In this document: positions 12,440-23,970 of the stretch, piece by piece
How the letters are laid out: the number at the start of each line of letters is the position of its first letter
Numbering within the stretch: the first letter of the stretch is position 1
From: Platanthera guangdongensis
Taxonomy: Eukaryota; Streptophyta; Magnoliopsida; Asparagales; Orchidaceae
Direction: 5' to 3'
DNA length: 64,000 nt
Assembly: GCA_039583875.1 (NCBI GenBank)
Contig: CM077159.1
Coordinates: 6,472,110-6,536,109, forward strand
Made by a program: the position numbers and the translations under genes
The notes under the pieces: generated by a model
The model's input: only the letters and a program-made list of their open reading frames with translations
Told to the model about the DNA's origin: nothing
Database searches by the model: none

Positions 12440-14479
12440 GTGAACCTTAGAACCCAAAGAATTCTTGGGTCCTTGGTACTTGTTAGTTTACATCCTGACA
12501 AAGATACCTGCAGGCTTTCCTACAGGCAGTTTGCTACTCACTTTGGCACTAGCATTGTGCCAACAGTCCATAGCAAAGTGGCCCACCTTGCCACAGCACC
12601 AACACTCAAACTTATTGTACCTTTGCTTAGGTACTGTCTTTGCTGTTTTATCTACAACAGACTTGTTAAGAGTTGGTGCTTTGCCCTTGGACTTGGACTT
12701 GAACTGAACAGTCCTTGCAGGTCTAGTAAATCCCAGTCCAGCTTTACCTTTTTGATGAACAAATTCATCAATTAAGGGTAGAACTGACATAGGTTTAGAA
12801 AACCTAGCAACTAAGTCTTTCTCCTTCTGAAGATTAATCTCCAGACTCTTGATTTGATCATTCTTTTATGTTATAGTCCCCATCTGAATCAATGTTATGT
12901 GCTTCAGTCTGGCTATCTCATTAAGTTTTTGATAAAATAACTTCTCAAAATCAGTTGCAGCAGCTTTGATATTAGCAATTTCCTTTGCCTGACTTTTGGC
13001 TAGGGACTTGCTCTTCTTATAAGCTTGCAACAGAACTTTATATTCATCTATCAACTGATGAATATCCTCCTCAGACTCAGATGCACTCTCATCATTTGAT
13101 GATGATGAATCTGATTCTGTACTGGCACAAGAATTTGAACTTAAAGTTGACCTTTGTACCTTACTAGGTCCTGGCTGCTCCAGGATTTTATCACTTTCAG
13201 TCAATGCCATTAGCCCTTGGCACTGACTATCTTCTTGTTCATATATAGAATTCATAATCTGCATGAACTCTTCTTCTTCTTCCTCAGCAAACAGCCCGAT
13301 ATATGCCTCAGCATCTGACTCAGTTTCTGAAGAAGAGATATCTGACAGGCTCTTGTCCTTTTTGGCAACAAAAGACTTCTCCTTTTTGCCTTTGAAATGA
13401 GTCTTTTTCTTATCAATAGACTCCTTCCTCTTCTCTGGACAATCTGCAACAACATGCCCTTGTCTATTACAGCAATAACAAACTATTTTTGAAAGAGTTG
13501 CCTTGCTAGACTTAGTCTTTTTCCTGTCTTTCTTTGAAGACTTTTTATTCTAATAAAAGTCTTCTTTTCCCTGTGAAGTAGACGGCCTTGTCCTCCACTG
13601 TTTCTTCTTTAAGAACTTCTGGAAATGTCTTGTAAAAGCAGCAAAGTCCTCATCACTTTCACTGCTTTCAGACTTTGTACTTGCTGACTCATCTGATTCT
13701 GTTTCAGCAACTTTTAGTGGTGGAGTTGGAGACTTATTTCTGTACTTTCTGGGGCCTTCTGTTTTAAAGGCCACTGTCCTTTCCTTATGTTCACTTCTTG
13801 TTGATTTCTCCTCTTCTTTCCTTACTGTCAACTGCATTTCATAAGATAGCAGTTTGCCAAACAGTGTAGGTGGAGGAATTTCTGCCAACTTTGCCATTTC
13901 TCTAATGGCACAGATCTTGGTGTCCCAATCTTTTGTTAGGGACCTTAGAAACTTATCATTGAGTTCATAATTACTGAACTCTCTGCCATAGGACATGAGT
14001 TCATTCACAATCCTGTAGAACTTCTTATAGCATTCAGTTATGCTATCAGCTTTTCCTTATCTAAAACTTTCATATTCTTAATTTAGCAAGGATTTTCTGT
14101 CTTGCCTAACTTCTTCAGAACCCTCCATGTACACAATAAGAGTATCCCACATCTCTTTAGCTGTCTTACAGTGTATCAAATTCTGAAAAGTTGCATCATC
14201 TATGACACTCACTATTATGTTATGAGCCCTTTTGTCCATAGTGGCTAGAACAATTTCATCCTTAGTCATTTCAGAGAAATCCTTTGGTGTTCTCTGATTT
14301 GCATCTAAGACTGATACCTTCATTGGCACATATGGCCCTTCTTTGACTGTGATATAAATCCTAGGGTCTGAGGCTTCCATAAAAAGTCTCACCCTTTCCT
14401 TCCAGATACCAAAGATCTCTTTCCTACATATGGGTAACTTCATGGATCCTAATTCCTTGTGATTCTCAAAGGAACTCAT
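12440..14479 (-). pseudogene. Sire-1 gag (nonsense-interrupted)
   Basis: The Gag polyprotein starts at the methionine at 14479, a short distance from the primer site. The N-terminal capsid-like region has FGIWKERVRLFMEA and KEMWDTL. A first CCHC knuckle, CYCCNRQGH, lies near 13450-13490. An acidic Ser-rich stretch and a heptad-rich coiled-coil region around 12870-13060 follow, then a second CCHC knuckle, CWCCGKVGH, near 12580-12610. The frame is the same as pol throughout. Stops fall at 14078-14080, 14057-14059, 13550-13552, 12866-12868 and 12488-12490. Several are at Gln codons as judged from Sire-3. Two CCHC knuckles separated by a coiled coil is a Sirevirus-like arrangement. Confidence 0.9.
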
Positions 14480-14570
14480 GGTTCTTGAATTTCTTGATTT
14501 TGTAATTCACTTACACTGAATCTGCCAACAGGATCTACTCAGACAGTTAAGTCCTCTTTTGAGTAACCTG

Positions 14571-14582
14571 GCTTTGATACCA
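14571..14582 (-). other. Primer binding site of Sire-1
   Basis: The minus strand reads TGGTATCAAAGC, two bases from the LTR end. It is complementary to the 3' end of initiator tRNA-Met with one mismatch from the usual TGGTATCAGAGC. Confidence 0.88.
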
Positions 14583-14584
14583 CT

Positions 14585-16581
14585 TGAAAGATATTGTACC
14601 TAAACACCTAGAGGGGGGGTGAATAGGTGACTTGAATCTTTTTAACTTTTTATGGCAGCAATCAGTTTCTAACAAAGATTTATATCTACTTGTGCACAGC
14701 AATCACACAGCAATCACAGCAAACAACAACACACAGTAGACACACAGTTTTATAGTGGTTCCCCAAGGTTTGGGTACATCCACTTTCCCCCTTCGCCTAT
14801 CTAGCAGGTTACTAGATTCGGCCAAACTCCTCCACTATCTCAGAACCCAAAACAGGCTCCTACACCTCAGGCCCAAGGCCCTACAACTCAGCTTCTTCAC
14901 AAAGCCTACACTCAGCCACAAAGGCCTACACTAAGCCACCAAGGCCTACACTCAGCCACCAAGGCCTACACTCAGAGATTTAAATCTCCTACACTCAGCT
15001 TTATAATTACAGGCTTACAAGACTCAGATCCAAAGGATCATACAAGAAAATATGAATACAATAATGTTAACTCAGCAACTCAGAGACAAGAGAGAAGAGT
15101 TGTGAGTTTCTTGATGAGTTCTTGGAAGAACTCAGCTGAAATCAATCTGACTTGGCTTTCTTCAAAGCTTCTTGAATATAGAACTCAATAAAATTGACTC
15201 CTTCTGCAGTTGATCCTTGATCTTTGCTACTTAAGATTCAGAATAAATCTGAACCCTTCTTATCAGTCTGGTTCCAACAACTGATTTCTTGGATGGAGCT
15301 CTCTCTCTCCAACTTCTTAGATCTACACTTAATTCTTCAAGGAATAGCTAGATCTTCTTTGTTATTTACTTGAACAATAATCTGAACAACTTCTTCTGTA
15401 GATAGTATAAGCCTATTTATAGGCCTTCTTCATGGTAACCGGCTGGTCCGGTTCATAACTGAATTCTGACAACTCTGACAGGTGTTGTAGACCGGCTGGA
15501 ATGACAGCTGTCAAGTCATCCAGTCAGTTCTTGAAAATTCTGTAACTCTCTGCAAGTGTCGAGACTTTCTGTCTTTAAGTGCCGACACTTATAGACCAAG
15601 TGTCGACACAAGTTGTCTAAGTGTCGACACTAGCCTACATGGTGTCGACACAACTCCTTGTGTTGTAGATTTTATATCTCGACACTACTACTTCTTCATG
15701 TGTCGACACTGATAATGTGTGTCGACACAAGTACTTGTACTTCAGTATTTTGCTGAATTCTTCTAAGTGTCGACACATCTCCTTTGTGTCGACACATCTT
15801 CATGTGTTGAAACTGTTAAGTGTCGACACTGCTTCTTAGTGTCGACACATGTCTTCAGTGTTGATACTTGTTGAGTGTCGACACAGCTCCTTGTGTCGAC
15901 ACATCCTTCTTCTGTCGAGACTCTGGCTGAGTGTCGACACATTCCATTAGTGTCGACACTTGTACTTAGAATATTCTTGAACTTTGCTGATCTTTGCTAA
16001 GTGTCGACACAGCTTCTTGTGTCGACACTTTCTTCAAGTGTTGAGTTTTCAGCTAAGTGTCGACACATTGTTCTGGGTGTCGACACTTACTTCAAGTGTT
16101 GACTCTTCTGCTGTGTGTTGACACTTTGTTCTGGGTGTCGACACTTGTACTTAGTCTCTGCTAGCTTTTGCTGAGTGTCGACATAGCCTCCAAGTGTCGA
16201 CACTTTCTGATGTAGACACAGTTTCACTGGGTGTCGACACAACTGCTAAGTGTCGACACAACTTCACTGGCTTTTCTTCATTGAGTGTCGACACAGCTCC
16301 TTGTGTCGACACTTTCTGTCTGGTGTCGATTCTGCATCCCAGGTGTCGACACAATGACACCAAGTGTCGACACTGCTTGTCTGGGTGTCGACACAAGTCT
16401 TCTTAAGTGTCGACACTTTCCCTCTGGGTGTCGACACATGAACTTAGAAACTTTTCTTCTTTCCTGCAAATACTTAGCCTGCACAAGTAAACTCAAAACA
16501 CATAAAATACATTTTGATGTATATCATTGAGTTGGGTGAGGCTTCTTCAAATCAGGTACATTTGAACCAATGTACTCAACA
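14585..16581 (-). mobile_element. Sire-1 5' LTR
   Basis: 1997 bp, TG...CA, nearly the same as the 3' LTR. It includes a TATA motif (15412-15424, minus strand GGCCTATAAATAG) and about 28 exact GTGTCGACAC palindromes between about 15600 and 16440. The plus-strand start shares the block CCTAGAGGGGGGGTGAATAGG with the other Sirevirus LTRs in the window. Confidence 0.95.
15600..16440. repeat. GTGTCGACAC palindrome array in the right Sire-1 LTR
   Basis: I counted about 28 exact copies by eye, plus variants. They sit upstream of the TATA motif at 15412-15424 in element orientation. Copy positions correspond to those in the left LTR, so the array was inherited as a block. Confidence 0.93.
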
Positions 16582-16586
16582 AGAGT
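16582..16586. repeat. Right target-site duplication AGAGT of Sire-1
   Basis: Exact match to 3643-3647. Athila gag resumes directly beside it. Confidence 0.95.
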
Positions 16587-17005
16587 AAGCGAATGGAGTC
16601 ATCAGTGAAGCCATTAATCTTGAAGGTGACGCATATCTCCAAGAAATTGGACAAGTGGACATTCAGGTCCTCATTCGGCATTCCATCGAACTGCATGGTG
16701 TTTTGGACCATTTGAATAACACTCGACTTTATTTCAAAATTATTATTCGCCACCACCGGGCGAACAATACTCGACCCAGTATCATCCAGGTTATGCCGGG
16801 CGTAATAAGACATAGTACGCTCGGCCGCCGGGGCAGGGTTAGGCGCGGCCATAACTACAACAGTGGGTTCTCCGATAGATTCCTCGGGATCTAAAGAAGG
16901 ATTTCGGCGCAGAGATCTATTACGCGCAAGAGAGCGTTCGATCTCAGGGTCGAAGTCGAAATCTTCAGACTCGGAGGGTTGTCCACGGGTCATACACCCA
17001 AACAA
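16587..17005 (-). pseudogene. Athila gag N-terminus (right of the Sirevirus insertion)
   Basis: This is the amino-terminal Gag section of the Athila element. It starts with MFGCMTRGQPSESE at 17005, is rich in acidic and Arg/Ser residues, and then enters the capsid-like helices with MVQNTMQFDGMPNEDLNVHL and FLEICVTFK. Family members show the same text just before the block now at 3242-3647. The ORF is cut by Sire-1. No stop lies in this portion. Translation past 16587 runs into LTR sequence and is not native. Confidence 0.88.
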
Positions 17006-17138
17006 AAATAAAACAAAATAAACCTTTTTTTGTTGTTTTTGATTTTATGTCAAATAAAGTTTTTAGTTTTTTTTTAGTTTATAGAAAATAAGTAAAAGCA
17101 ATAGACTCCGAAATTTGAAATAACAACTCGAAGAGATT

Positions 17139-17155
17139 CCCCGGCAACGGCGGCA
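17139..17155 (-). other. Athila primer binding site
   Basis: The minus strand reads TGCCGCCGTTGCCGGGG, six bases from the LTR end. It matches the tRNA-Asp-type Athila primer site (TGGCGCCGTTGCCGGGG) with one substitution. Confidence 0.85.
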
Positions 17156-18145
17156 AAAACTTGATGCACCCGCGAACAGACACTTACTGTGGTTGGTTCA
17201 GTGAGTCGATCGCCGCGGGCGTGCTACACGAGGCAAGTGCACCTATCACAAGTAGTACTCGATATTCGGGAGAATACCGAGGTCGTATTGTTCTCGGGGT
17301 CGTGTTGACTATTCTTACTCCTCCGGGAGGACTATTATTTTATTGAAAGTAAGGTGGATGTTTTAATTAAGGAAAGACGGAAAAAGAAAAGGAGCGAAAA
17401 AATGATTTAGAAAATATTCGATGAAGGGTTAACGCTCGTCATCGAATCGGATTAAGACTAAAATAATTTTTAATAATTATAGGACTTAATTTTCAAATTA
17501 ATAAAAGGCAACTTGGCCGTGGAGGTTCCACAAATGTGAGCTCACCTAGCTATAGGGATATCGCTCACCTGAACGTTAAGACTATTCGACCGAACGTTAG
17601 TCCGACGAAGGATTCCTCTTAACGCCCGCTTTACGTTAAGAACCCCGCTATTGGGTGGGGAACCCAATCCGGTAGAATTACGCTTGTCCTCTCTCGAGGG
17701 TATGCACGCAACTCTATTTACCCAGGGGTGATCTGTCCATACACACGGCCTCTCGGCTAGCTAGTGTATGGATAATGGAAATAGGGACCACACATCGATT
17801 TGTGGTCTTACGCGTCGTTAACCCGGGGTAAACCTTAAGTCCTTAAATTAAATTGAAAATAAAGAGATTTAATTATTACAAATCATTTTAAATGTCCCAA
17901 TGCTCTTCGATGCCGAGGCTAATAGTGATTAGCCACTCATCGGAATGGGGACGACTTTATAATTTAATAAGGCGCGAGTTCGAAATTAAACGCTAAATGA
18001 TTATAAGAAGAGGACATAAAAAAATAACAAACATTGAGAAAGCTGAAAAGTTAGCTAAAACAAGAACTCACGCACACTCCAAATTATAAATAAAATAGAA
18101 ACTAAGTTCCTCATAAAAGAAATTTGCATAATTGAAATTGCAAGT

Positions 18146-18500
18146 CCCACTCAAACGAGTGGGGGCGGGAAATAAAATCTGAAAATTGCAAGTCCTACTA
18201 AAACGAGTAGGACTAAAATGAAAGCGAGTCCTACTCGAATGAGTAGGAGAAAATAAATGCGATTACAGGGCTTTCTCAAATATTTACAGGGAGATAAAGA
18301 TATACCATTTAACTCAAACGAGTAGGCGAAAATAAATGCGAGTACAAGTCCTACTCAAACGAGTTTGCGGGATAATAAAGTCCGTCCATTTAACTCAAGT
18401 GAGTAGGCGGAAAAATAAAGAAAGAAAATTACAAGTCATACTCAAACGAGTAGGCGGGAAATGAAAACGATGTGCCGTTTAACTCTTAACGAGTAGGCGG
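18146..18500. repeat. Hairpin repeats of the CCTACTC-GAGTAGG type in the Athila LTR
   Basis: There are several inverted repeats with short loops: 18146-18163 (CCCACTC/GAGTGGG), 18191-18214 (nine-base arms AGTCCTACT/AGTAGGACT) and 18229-18248 (TCCTACTC/GAGTAGGA). Degraded copies of ACTCAAACGAGTAGGCG follow to about 18500. Confidence 0.85.
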
Positions 18501-19442
18501 AAATAAATGCACACAAACACACACACTCTATATGAATTGAAAGAAAGCCATAAAACTATCTCCTACACACACGCACTCTTCATAATTAAAGAAAACGATA
18601 AAATAAAGCATGAAAAATAAAGCATGAAAAACTAACACCTATACTCCCACACTCTACATAAATTGAACAAAGCATCAAAACATTATTCTCATACACTCAC
18701 ACACACAAATTAAAAGCAAAATGAAAGTACATAAAAATTAAAACATTTACTTTTTCATGCTTAGGTTTTGCCAAAAACAAATAAAAAGAACAAAATAAAA
18801 TTTTAAAAGATCAAAGGTTTTTCAAAATAAATCAAAAACTAAAGTCTTTCAAAAATTAAGATTTCAACATTTTCATTCTTAGGATTTCATAAAAGTGCCA
18901 AAAAAGTTGAAATAAAAAGAGAAAGAACAAAAAGGGTTTTCATCAAAAAATAAAGCTAAGTAAACAAAAATCAAAAACACTTTAGTAACTCTTTTACAAA
19001 TTCATAAGAATTGAAGATGTTGAAAACATTAAAAGTGGACATGAAGAAAAAGAGAAAAAGCTAATACAACATTTCATAAATTTCTAACAAAACCTAACAT
19101 GAGACAAATTAAAAGCATGTAAAGTAAATAAGTTACACTCATACACACACACACACACATTTCATAAAGAGAAAAACAAAGGGGAAACTAATGATAAAAT
19201 GAGAAGAAAAGTGGGCACATGAGTTCATTCCAAAGCCAAATAAGAAGAGAAAAGCTAACATTTATATTGATTAAAGGAAACAATTACAAAGCTATTACAA
19301 AGCTAAAAAGATAAAACAAAGCAAAACATGAAAGGAAGGGGGGAGAAATCTCCTTACATAGCAATATAATCACGGATGCAGCCCAGAAAAACACACTAAA
19401 GTGGCTCAAAAATGTGAACCCTTGGACCTTACAGAAATGAGC

Positions 19443-19455
19443 AATTTATAGGCAA
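19443..19455 (-). promoter_or_regulatory. Putative TATA box of the Athila LTR
   Basis: The minus strand reads GCCTATAAATTGC. It separates the GC-rich palindromic U3 (19590-20199) from the long AT-rich R/U5. Confidence 0.55.
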
Positions 19456-19492
19456 AAAATTCTAAGTACACGCACTCTAACACGGGCGTGTC

Positions 19493-19516
19493 GGGGGGGG
19501 GGGGGGGGGGGGGGGG
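19493..19516 (+). repeat. 24-base poly-G run
   Basis: An uninterrupted run of 24 G on the plus strand, in the U3 of the Athila LTR, about 40 bp upstream of its TATA motif in element orientation. It could be a real mononucleotide repeat or an assembly artefact. Confidence 0.9.
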
Positions 19517-19589
19517 TGTCACTACTATTCATGATCGCGGCCGATGTTTGGACAAGAAAGTTGACTTCGGGCTGAGTTTGAGGATGTCA

Positions 19590-20010
19590 TGCCCCAGGTC
19601 ACGGGCGTGACGCTGGGCGTGTCGGGGAGGTAGAACCGGGCGCGGGTTGCGTCAAAAGTCTTCGGCAGCATCCTGTCGGGCCAGGTGGAAAGGTCACGCC
19701 CCCGGTCAAGTGCGTGACGCTGGGCGTGTCGCTTGGTGTCGACACTCGACAATCGTCGAGCGGAAAGTGTTGAGTTGAAATCATCAAGCTGAGTTTGAGT
19801 CACGCCCTATGTCACGGGCGTGACTCTGGGCGTGTCTCACGTTCGACGATCGTTGAACTGAATTCGTCGAGTGGACGGGACACGGGCTTCTGTCACGCCC
19901 CGTGTCGGGTGACACGGGCGTGTCGCCATGCGTCTCAAGCTTTTTACTTCAGAAATTTGCAACTTCACGGGATTTTGAGCTGTCACGCCCTGGTCACGGG
20001 TGTGATCCAA
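19590..20010. repeat. GTCACGGGCGTGAC palindrome repeats in Athila U3
   Basis: Imperfect palindromes with six-base arms occur at 19598-19611, 19811-19824 and 19911-19924 (GACACGGGCGTGTC). Further half-sites (CACGCCC, GGGCGTG) lie between them. They are upstream of the TATA motif in element orientation. Confidence 0.8.
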
Positions 20011-20639
20011 AGGACATGGGCGTGTACTGCCCAATTTTGGCAGATTTTGGAATTTTTTTGAAAAATAAAATAAAACAAGTTAGTAGTAAATTTACAAGAA
20101 TAAGAGCATTTTATTGAACAAAAATAAGTAAAAACGACGAAAATAAATGAAAATGACTAAATTAATGTGCACAAAAATACGTATATTTACAATTCATCAA
20201 ATCTTGATAGACAACTCCTTGAAAATACCGAGGTGCTCTTTATTTTTATGATGATCCAAGGAAAATTTGTTAAACCTCCTATATGTTACTTAATTGCTGC
20301 TTTTATCTTCGTTTGTTTTGCTTAATAGTTAGCAAAAAATGCGAGACCTTGGATCTCTCTTTGCCTATACCACCCACGCGATCATCTAACCCTTGGCGCT
20401 CGTCTCATCGTAAGATTAACCTTCGTTGAAGTCTCTGGAGACCATCCGTCCCGCTTGACAGGCCCCACCTTTTTACGCCAGGCTTGCGCCTTGAACAACG
20501 AAGGCCCACTCGCTATGGGAGAGACCTCCCATGCCGAGTGTCGGCCGGAGACCCTCCTCCCTAGCCTGATCCCTGATCCTTCCTTTTTCTAGAGATTTTC
20601 CACCAATCTTCTGATGAATATGGACCTCTCCCCGTGAAC

Positions 20640-21690
20640 TCTCACCAATAGACTTGCCCTTGAGCTTACGACGCTGCCAGCTAGATGAGAGCCTAGTCAG
20701 CGGGCCTGCTCGGGGTCTCTTCCCCTAACCTCCAACCACCGAGTGAGCTTACCGCCCTGCCAGCTAGATGAGAGCCTGGTGAGCGGGTCTGCTCGGGGTT
20801 TCCTCTCCAAAACCTCTAAGCACCGAGTGAGCTTACAACCCTGTCAGCTAGATGAGAGCCTGGTCAGCGGGTCTGCTCGGGGTCTCCTCTCCAAACCATC
20901 TCCAACCACCGAGTGAGCCTACAACCCTGCCAGCTATGTGAGAGCTTGGTCAGCGAGTCTGCTCGGGATCTCCTCTCCAAACCATCTCCAACCATCGAGT
21001 GAGCCTACAGCCCTGCCAGCTAGAAGAGAGCCTGGTCAGCGGGTCTGCTCGGGGTCTCCTCTCCAAAACATATCCAACCACCGAGTGAGACTACAGCCCT
21101 GCCAGCTAGATGAGAGAATGGTCAGCGGGTCTGCTCGGGGTCTCCTCTCCAAAGCATCTCCAACCACCGATTGAGCCTACAGCCCTACCAGCTAGATGAG
21201 AGCCTGGTCAGCGGGTCTGCTCGGGGTATCCTCTCCAAACCATCTCCAACCACCAAGTGAGCCTACAACCCTGCCAGCTAGATGAGAGCCTAGTCAGCGG
21301 GTCTGCTCGTGGTCTCCTCTCCAAACCATCTCCAACCACCGAGCGAGCCTACAACCCTGCCAGCTAGATGAGAGCCTGGTATGCGGGTCTGCTCGGGGTC
21401 TCCTCTCCAAACCATCTCCAACCACCGAGTGATCCTACAGTCCTGCCAGCTAGATGAGAGCATGGTCAGCGGGTCTTCTCGGGTTCTCCTCTCCAAACCA
21501 TCTCCAACCACTGAGTGAGCCTACAGCCCTGCCAACTAGATGAGAGCCTGGTCAGCAGGTTTGCTCGGGGTCTCCTCTCCAAACCATCTCCAACAACCGA
21601 GTGAGCCTACAACCCTACCAGCTAGATGAGAGCCTGGTCAGTGGGTCTGCTTGGGGTCTCCTCTCCAAACCATCTCCAACCTTGGTGAGA
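20640..21690. repeat. 86-bp tandem repeat array, 12 copies
   Basis: The marker CTAGATGAGA (or variants) begins at 20681, 20764, 20848, 20934, 21020, 21106, 21192, 21278, 21364, 21450, 21536 and 21622. The first two intervals are 83-84 bp and the rest are 86 bp. The array lies between Tat integrase and the missing 3' LTR, a position where Tat and Ogre-like elements often carry satellites. Confidence 0.97.
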
Positions 21691-21833
21691 TAAAAAGGTC
21701 ACCCACACTCCCATCACATCAAAAGAGCACATCAAAATTGCAAAAAATGTAATGAGCGTGAAAAGTGCTACGGGTAAAATCTCTTTAAATCATCACCACT
21801 TCGAGCGCGGCCGAGGGATACCCCGTCCACATC

Positions 21834-22900
21834 CTAGAGGTGGTACCCTCCCGACTTCAAGACCTCTTTTACTACAAAAGGAGCCTCCCAATTGGGATGG
21901 AGCTTCCTTATGGAGGCTCCTCTACCTGCTGCGTCTACATTTTTTAGGACCAAATCTCCCTTCTCGAACTGTCTGACCCTTATATGCTTGTCGAAGTACC
22001 TCGCCATTCGGCGCTTGACCTCCTCCTGCCGGACCATCGCCAAATCCCTGAGCTCCTACACGAAATCCAGAGAGAGTCTCTGCTCTTCCTCGTTCTCCGC
22101 TCTCCATCCGTCGCCTCCTTCCCTTGCAACTATTACTCTTGGTGATGTGACCTCAAACTCGAAAGGTATGACAGCCTCTGAGCCATGAGAGAGCTTAAAC
22201 GAGGTTTCCCCCGTGGCGGTGTTTGGTGTGGTCCTCAAGGCCCATAGGACTGAAGGTAGCTGCTCCACCCAGTTCCCCCTCAAATTCTCCACTTTCTTCT
22301 TCAATAGATTGACAATGACCTTATTAGCTCCTTCCACCTGCCCATTTCTCCGTGGATGATGAACAAAGGCAAAGCGGAGATCTATTCCCAAACAGATGCA
22401 GAAATCAACGAACTCTCTACTTGCAAATTATGGTTCGTTAACTGTCACAATGGCCAGAGGTAACCCATGCCGGCAGATGATCTCCCCCCATACAAAATTC
22501 TAGACCACCTGCGATGTTACCTTAGGCAGCGCCTTCACCTCCAGCCATTTCGAAAATTAGTCCACCATGACTAGAAGGAATTTCCTCTAGCCACTCGCTT
22601 GGGGAAAAGGACCTACCAGATCTAGCCCCCATATAGCGAAAGGCCAGGGAGCTGTGATTGTCCGTAACCTCTGGGTCAGAAGGAGCTGGAGGGGGGCGAA
22701 CTCCTGACATTTTTGACACATTTTCTCGAATTCCTCCGCATCTTTCCTGAGGGTAGACCAGAAGTACCCCCGTCTCAGTACCCTCCCTTCTAATGTCCGG
22801 CTCCCCGAGTGACTCCCACATTCTCCCAAGTGAATCTCTTGCAGAACCTTTGGAACCTCCTCCTCTGACACACATCTGGCCAGCAAACCCGACAGCGTCT
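21834..22900 (-). pseudogene. Tat integrase (broken)
   Basis: The zinc-binding region (GECGSHSGSRTLE, then CQKCQEFAP) lies within 22587-22886 and includes the first core Asp in WGLDLVGPFP. The block at 22056-22391 has HHPRRNGQVEGANK with the core Glu and SVLWALRTTPNTATGE. A C-terminal block with RRMARYFDKHIRVRQFEKGDLVL lies at 21834-22043. Around 22400-22450 the second core Asp position reads Val and an in-frame stop follows, so the enzyme is dead. Frames change between blocks. Confidence 0.85.
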
Positions 22901-23040
22901 TGCGATATAAAACTCCATCCTTCAGTAGGTAGTACGCCGATTTCTATCTGGTATGTTTCTTGTCGAGTTCTTTTGCGGGTAACTGCCCCGACGCCAAAAA
23001 GGTGATGAAGGGGGTCCATCCAAGACCTCTACTGGCATAT

Positions 23041-23847
23041 TTACATGAGTTCCCCTTCTTCTATAGACGACCTGAAGAGCTCCGTCATTGTTCCTCCAGC
23101 TTGAGGGCCATATTTGGCGAGTTGGTCAGCCTGAGTGCTCTCCCCCCTCAAAACGTGCTGAATTGAAAAGCTTCGTAACTGTACGATAATGCCCTTGACC
23201 TTTCCTAGATACAACTTAAGTGTGGGCTTCCTTGTCTCGAACTCCCCTTTGATATGTCCTGCCACCACCATGGAGTCAGTCGAGGCCTTGATGTCTTGTA
23301 TGCCCAACTCCCGGGCTAACCTTAGTCCCGCGATGATCGCCTCATATTCCGCTTGGTTGTTTGTGATCGTGAAATGAATCTTCAAGGCCTGTTCAATCCT
23401 GGTCCCCTCCGGACTGATCAAGACCATTCCCCCTCCAAAGGAAATTATTCTCGATGCTCCATCTACTAACATCTTCCAGGTTGTTCGAGGGGACACTTCT
23501 GTCTCCTGGACCTCAACTACGTAGTCCACCAGGAAATCGTCCACCGCCCGTGCCTTAATGGCGAGCCGAGGAATGAAAACGAGGTCGAATTCACTGAGCT
23601 CTATTGACCACTTGGATAGCCTCCCAGAATGTTCTACCACCACCAAGATCCAACAGAGGGGGTGATCCGTTACCACCTGAATAAAATGAGCCTGAAAATA
23701 CGGTCTGAGCTTTCGGGCCGAGACGATGAGGGCAAACGCTAACTTTTCAAGAATGGGGTAACCGAGCTCCGCTTTATTTAGGACCCTGCTCACGTAGTAG
23801 ATCGGAAATTGCTTCTTTCCTTCTTCTCGCACAAGAACCGAGCTCAC
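23041..23847 (-). pseudogene. Tat dual RNase H region
   Basis: 268 codons are open. The N-terminal part (VREEGKKQFPIYYVSRVLN, LRPYFQAHFIQVVTDHPL) is the end of the gypsy-type RNase H. The C-terminal part (MLVDGASR, ITNNQAEYEAIIAGLRLA, STDSMVVAGHI) is a second, archaeal-type RNase H, a hallmark of Tat elements. Its key acidic residues (VDG, AEYEA, TDS) look intact. The N-terminal edge stops where RT should precede it, and gag-type sequence lies only about 120 bp away at 23971. Confidence 0.85.
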
Positions 23848-23970
23848 TACCCCAGTCCCTACACCCCCATAGATTACTCCAATTCCTCCGCGATCTCCCT
23901 CATCCGTTCGATCTATATATCAATCCTCTTCTCCTGTACCGGTCACTTCCTCTCTCCGTACCAGTCTTTG

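Larger units (their letters stand above)
3648..16581 (-). mobile_element. Sire-1: complete Sirevirus (Ty1/copia) with a 3' extra ORF, inserted in Athila gag
   Basis: The element is about 12.9 kb, with two LTRs of about 2 kb (3648-5651 and 14585-16581), perfect AGAGT duplications, a primer site (14571-14582) and a purine tract (5652-5670). Order on the minus strand is gag, protease, integrase, RT-RNase H, a palindrome array, then a long extra ORF in the position where Sireviruses carry an env-like gene. A GLWYP motif in RNase H and the GAG-pre-integrase motif support Sirevirus. The coding region carries nonsense codons, so this copy is not autonomous. Confidence 0.95.
1..20199 (-). mobile_element. 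Athila-lineage Ty3/gypsy element, split by a nested Sirevirus, 3' end outside the window
   Basis: The parts, read on the minus strand, are a 5' LTR (17162-20199), a primer binding site (17139-17155), gag (17005 down to 16582, then 3647 down to 3242) and protease-RT-RNase H (3208 down to 1). The gag wording, the DLGASINLMP protease motif and a tRNA-Asp-type primer site are typical of Athila. The element is interrupted by Sire-1 at 3648-16581, and gag resumes in step across that insertion. Integrase and the 3' LTR lie to the left of base 1. The right LTR terminus abuts Tat sequence, which suggests that Athila inserted into Tat. Confidence 0.9.
17162..20199 (-). mobile_element. Athila 5' LTR
   Basis: It runs from TGATGCACCC on the plus strand to AATTCATCA, about 3.04 kb. 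Both ends read TGATG outward, and the primer site is adjacent at 17155. A TATA-type motif lies on the minus strand at 19443-19455 (GCCTATAAATTG). The R/U5 side is AT-rich and contains hairpin repeats (18146-18500). The U3 side is GC-rich with repeated GTCACGGGCGTGAC (19590-20010) and a 24-G run. The partner LTR is outside the window, so internal insertions cannot be excluded. Confidence 0.8.
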
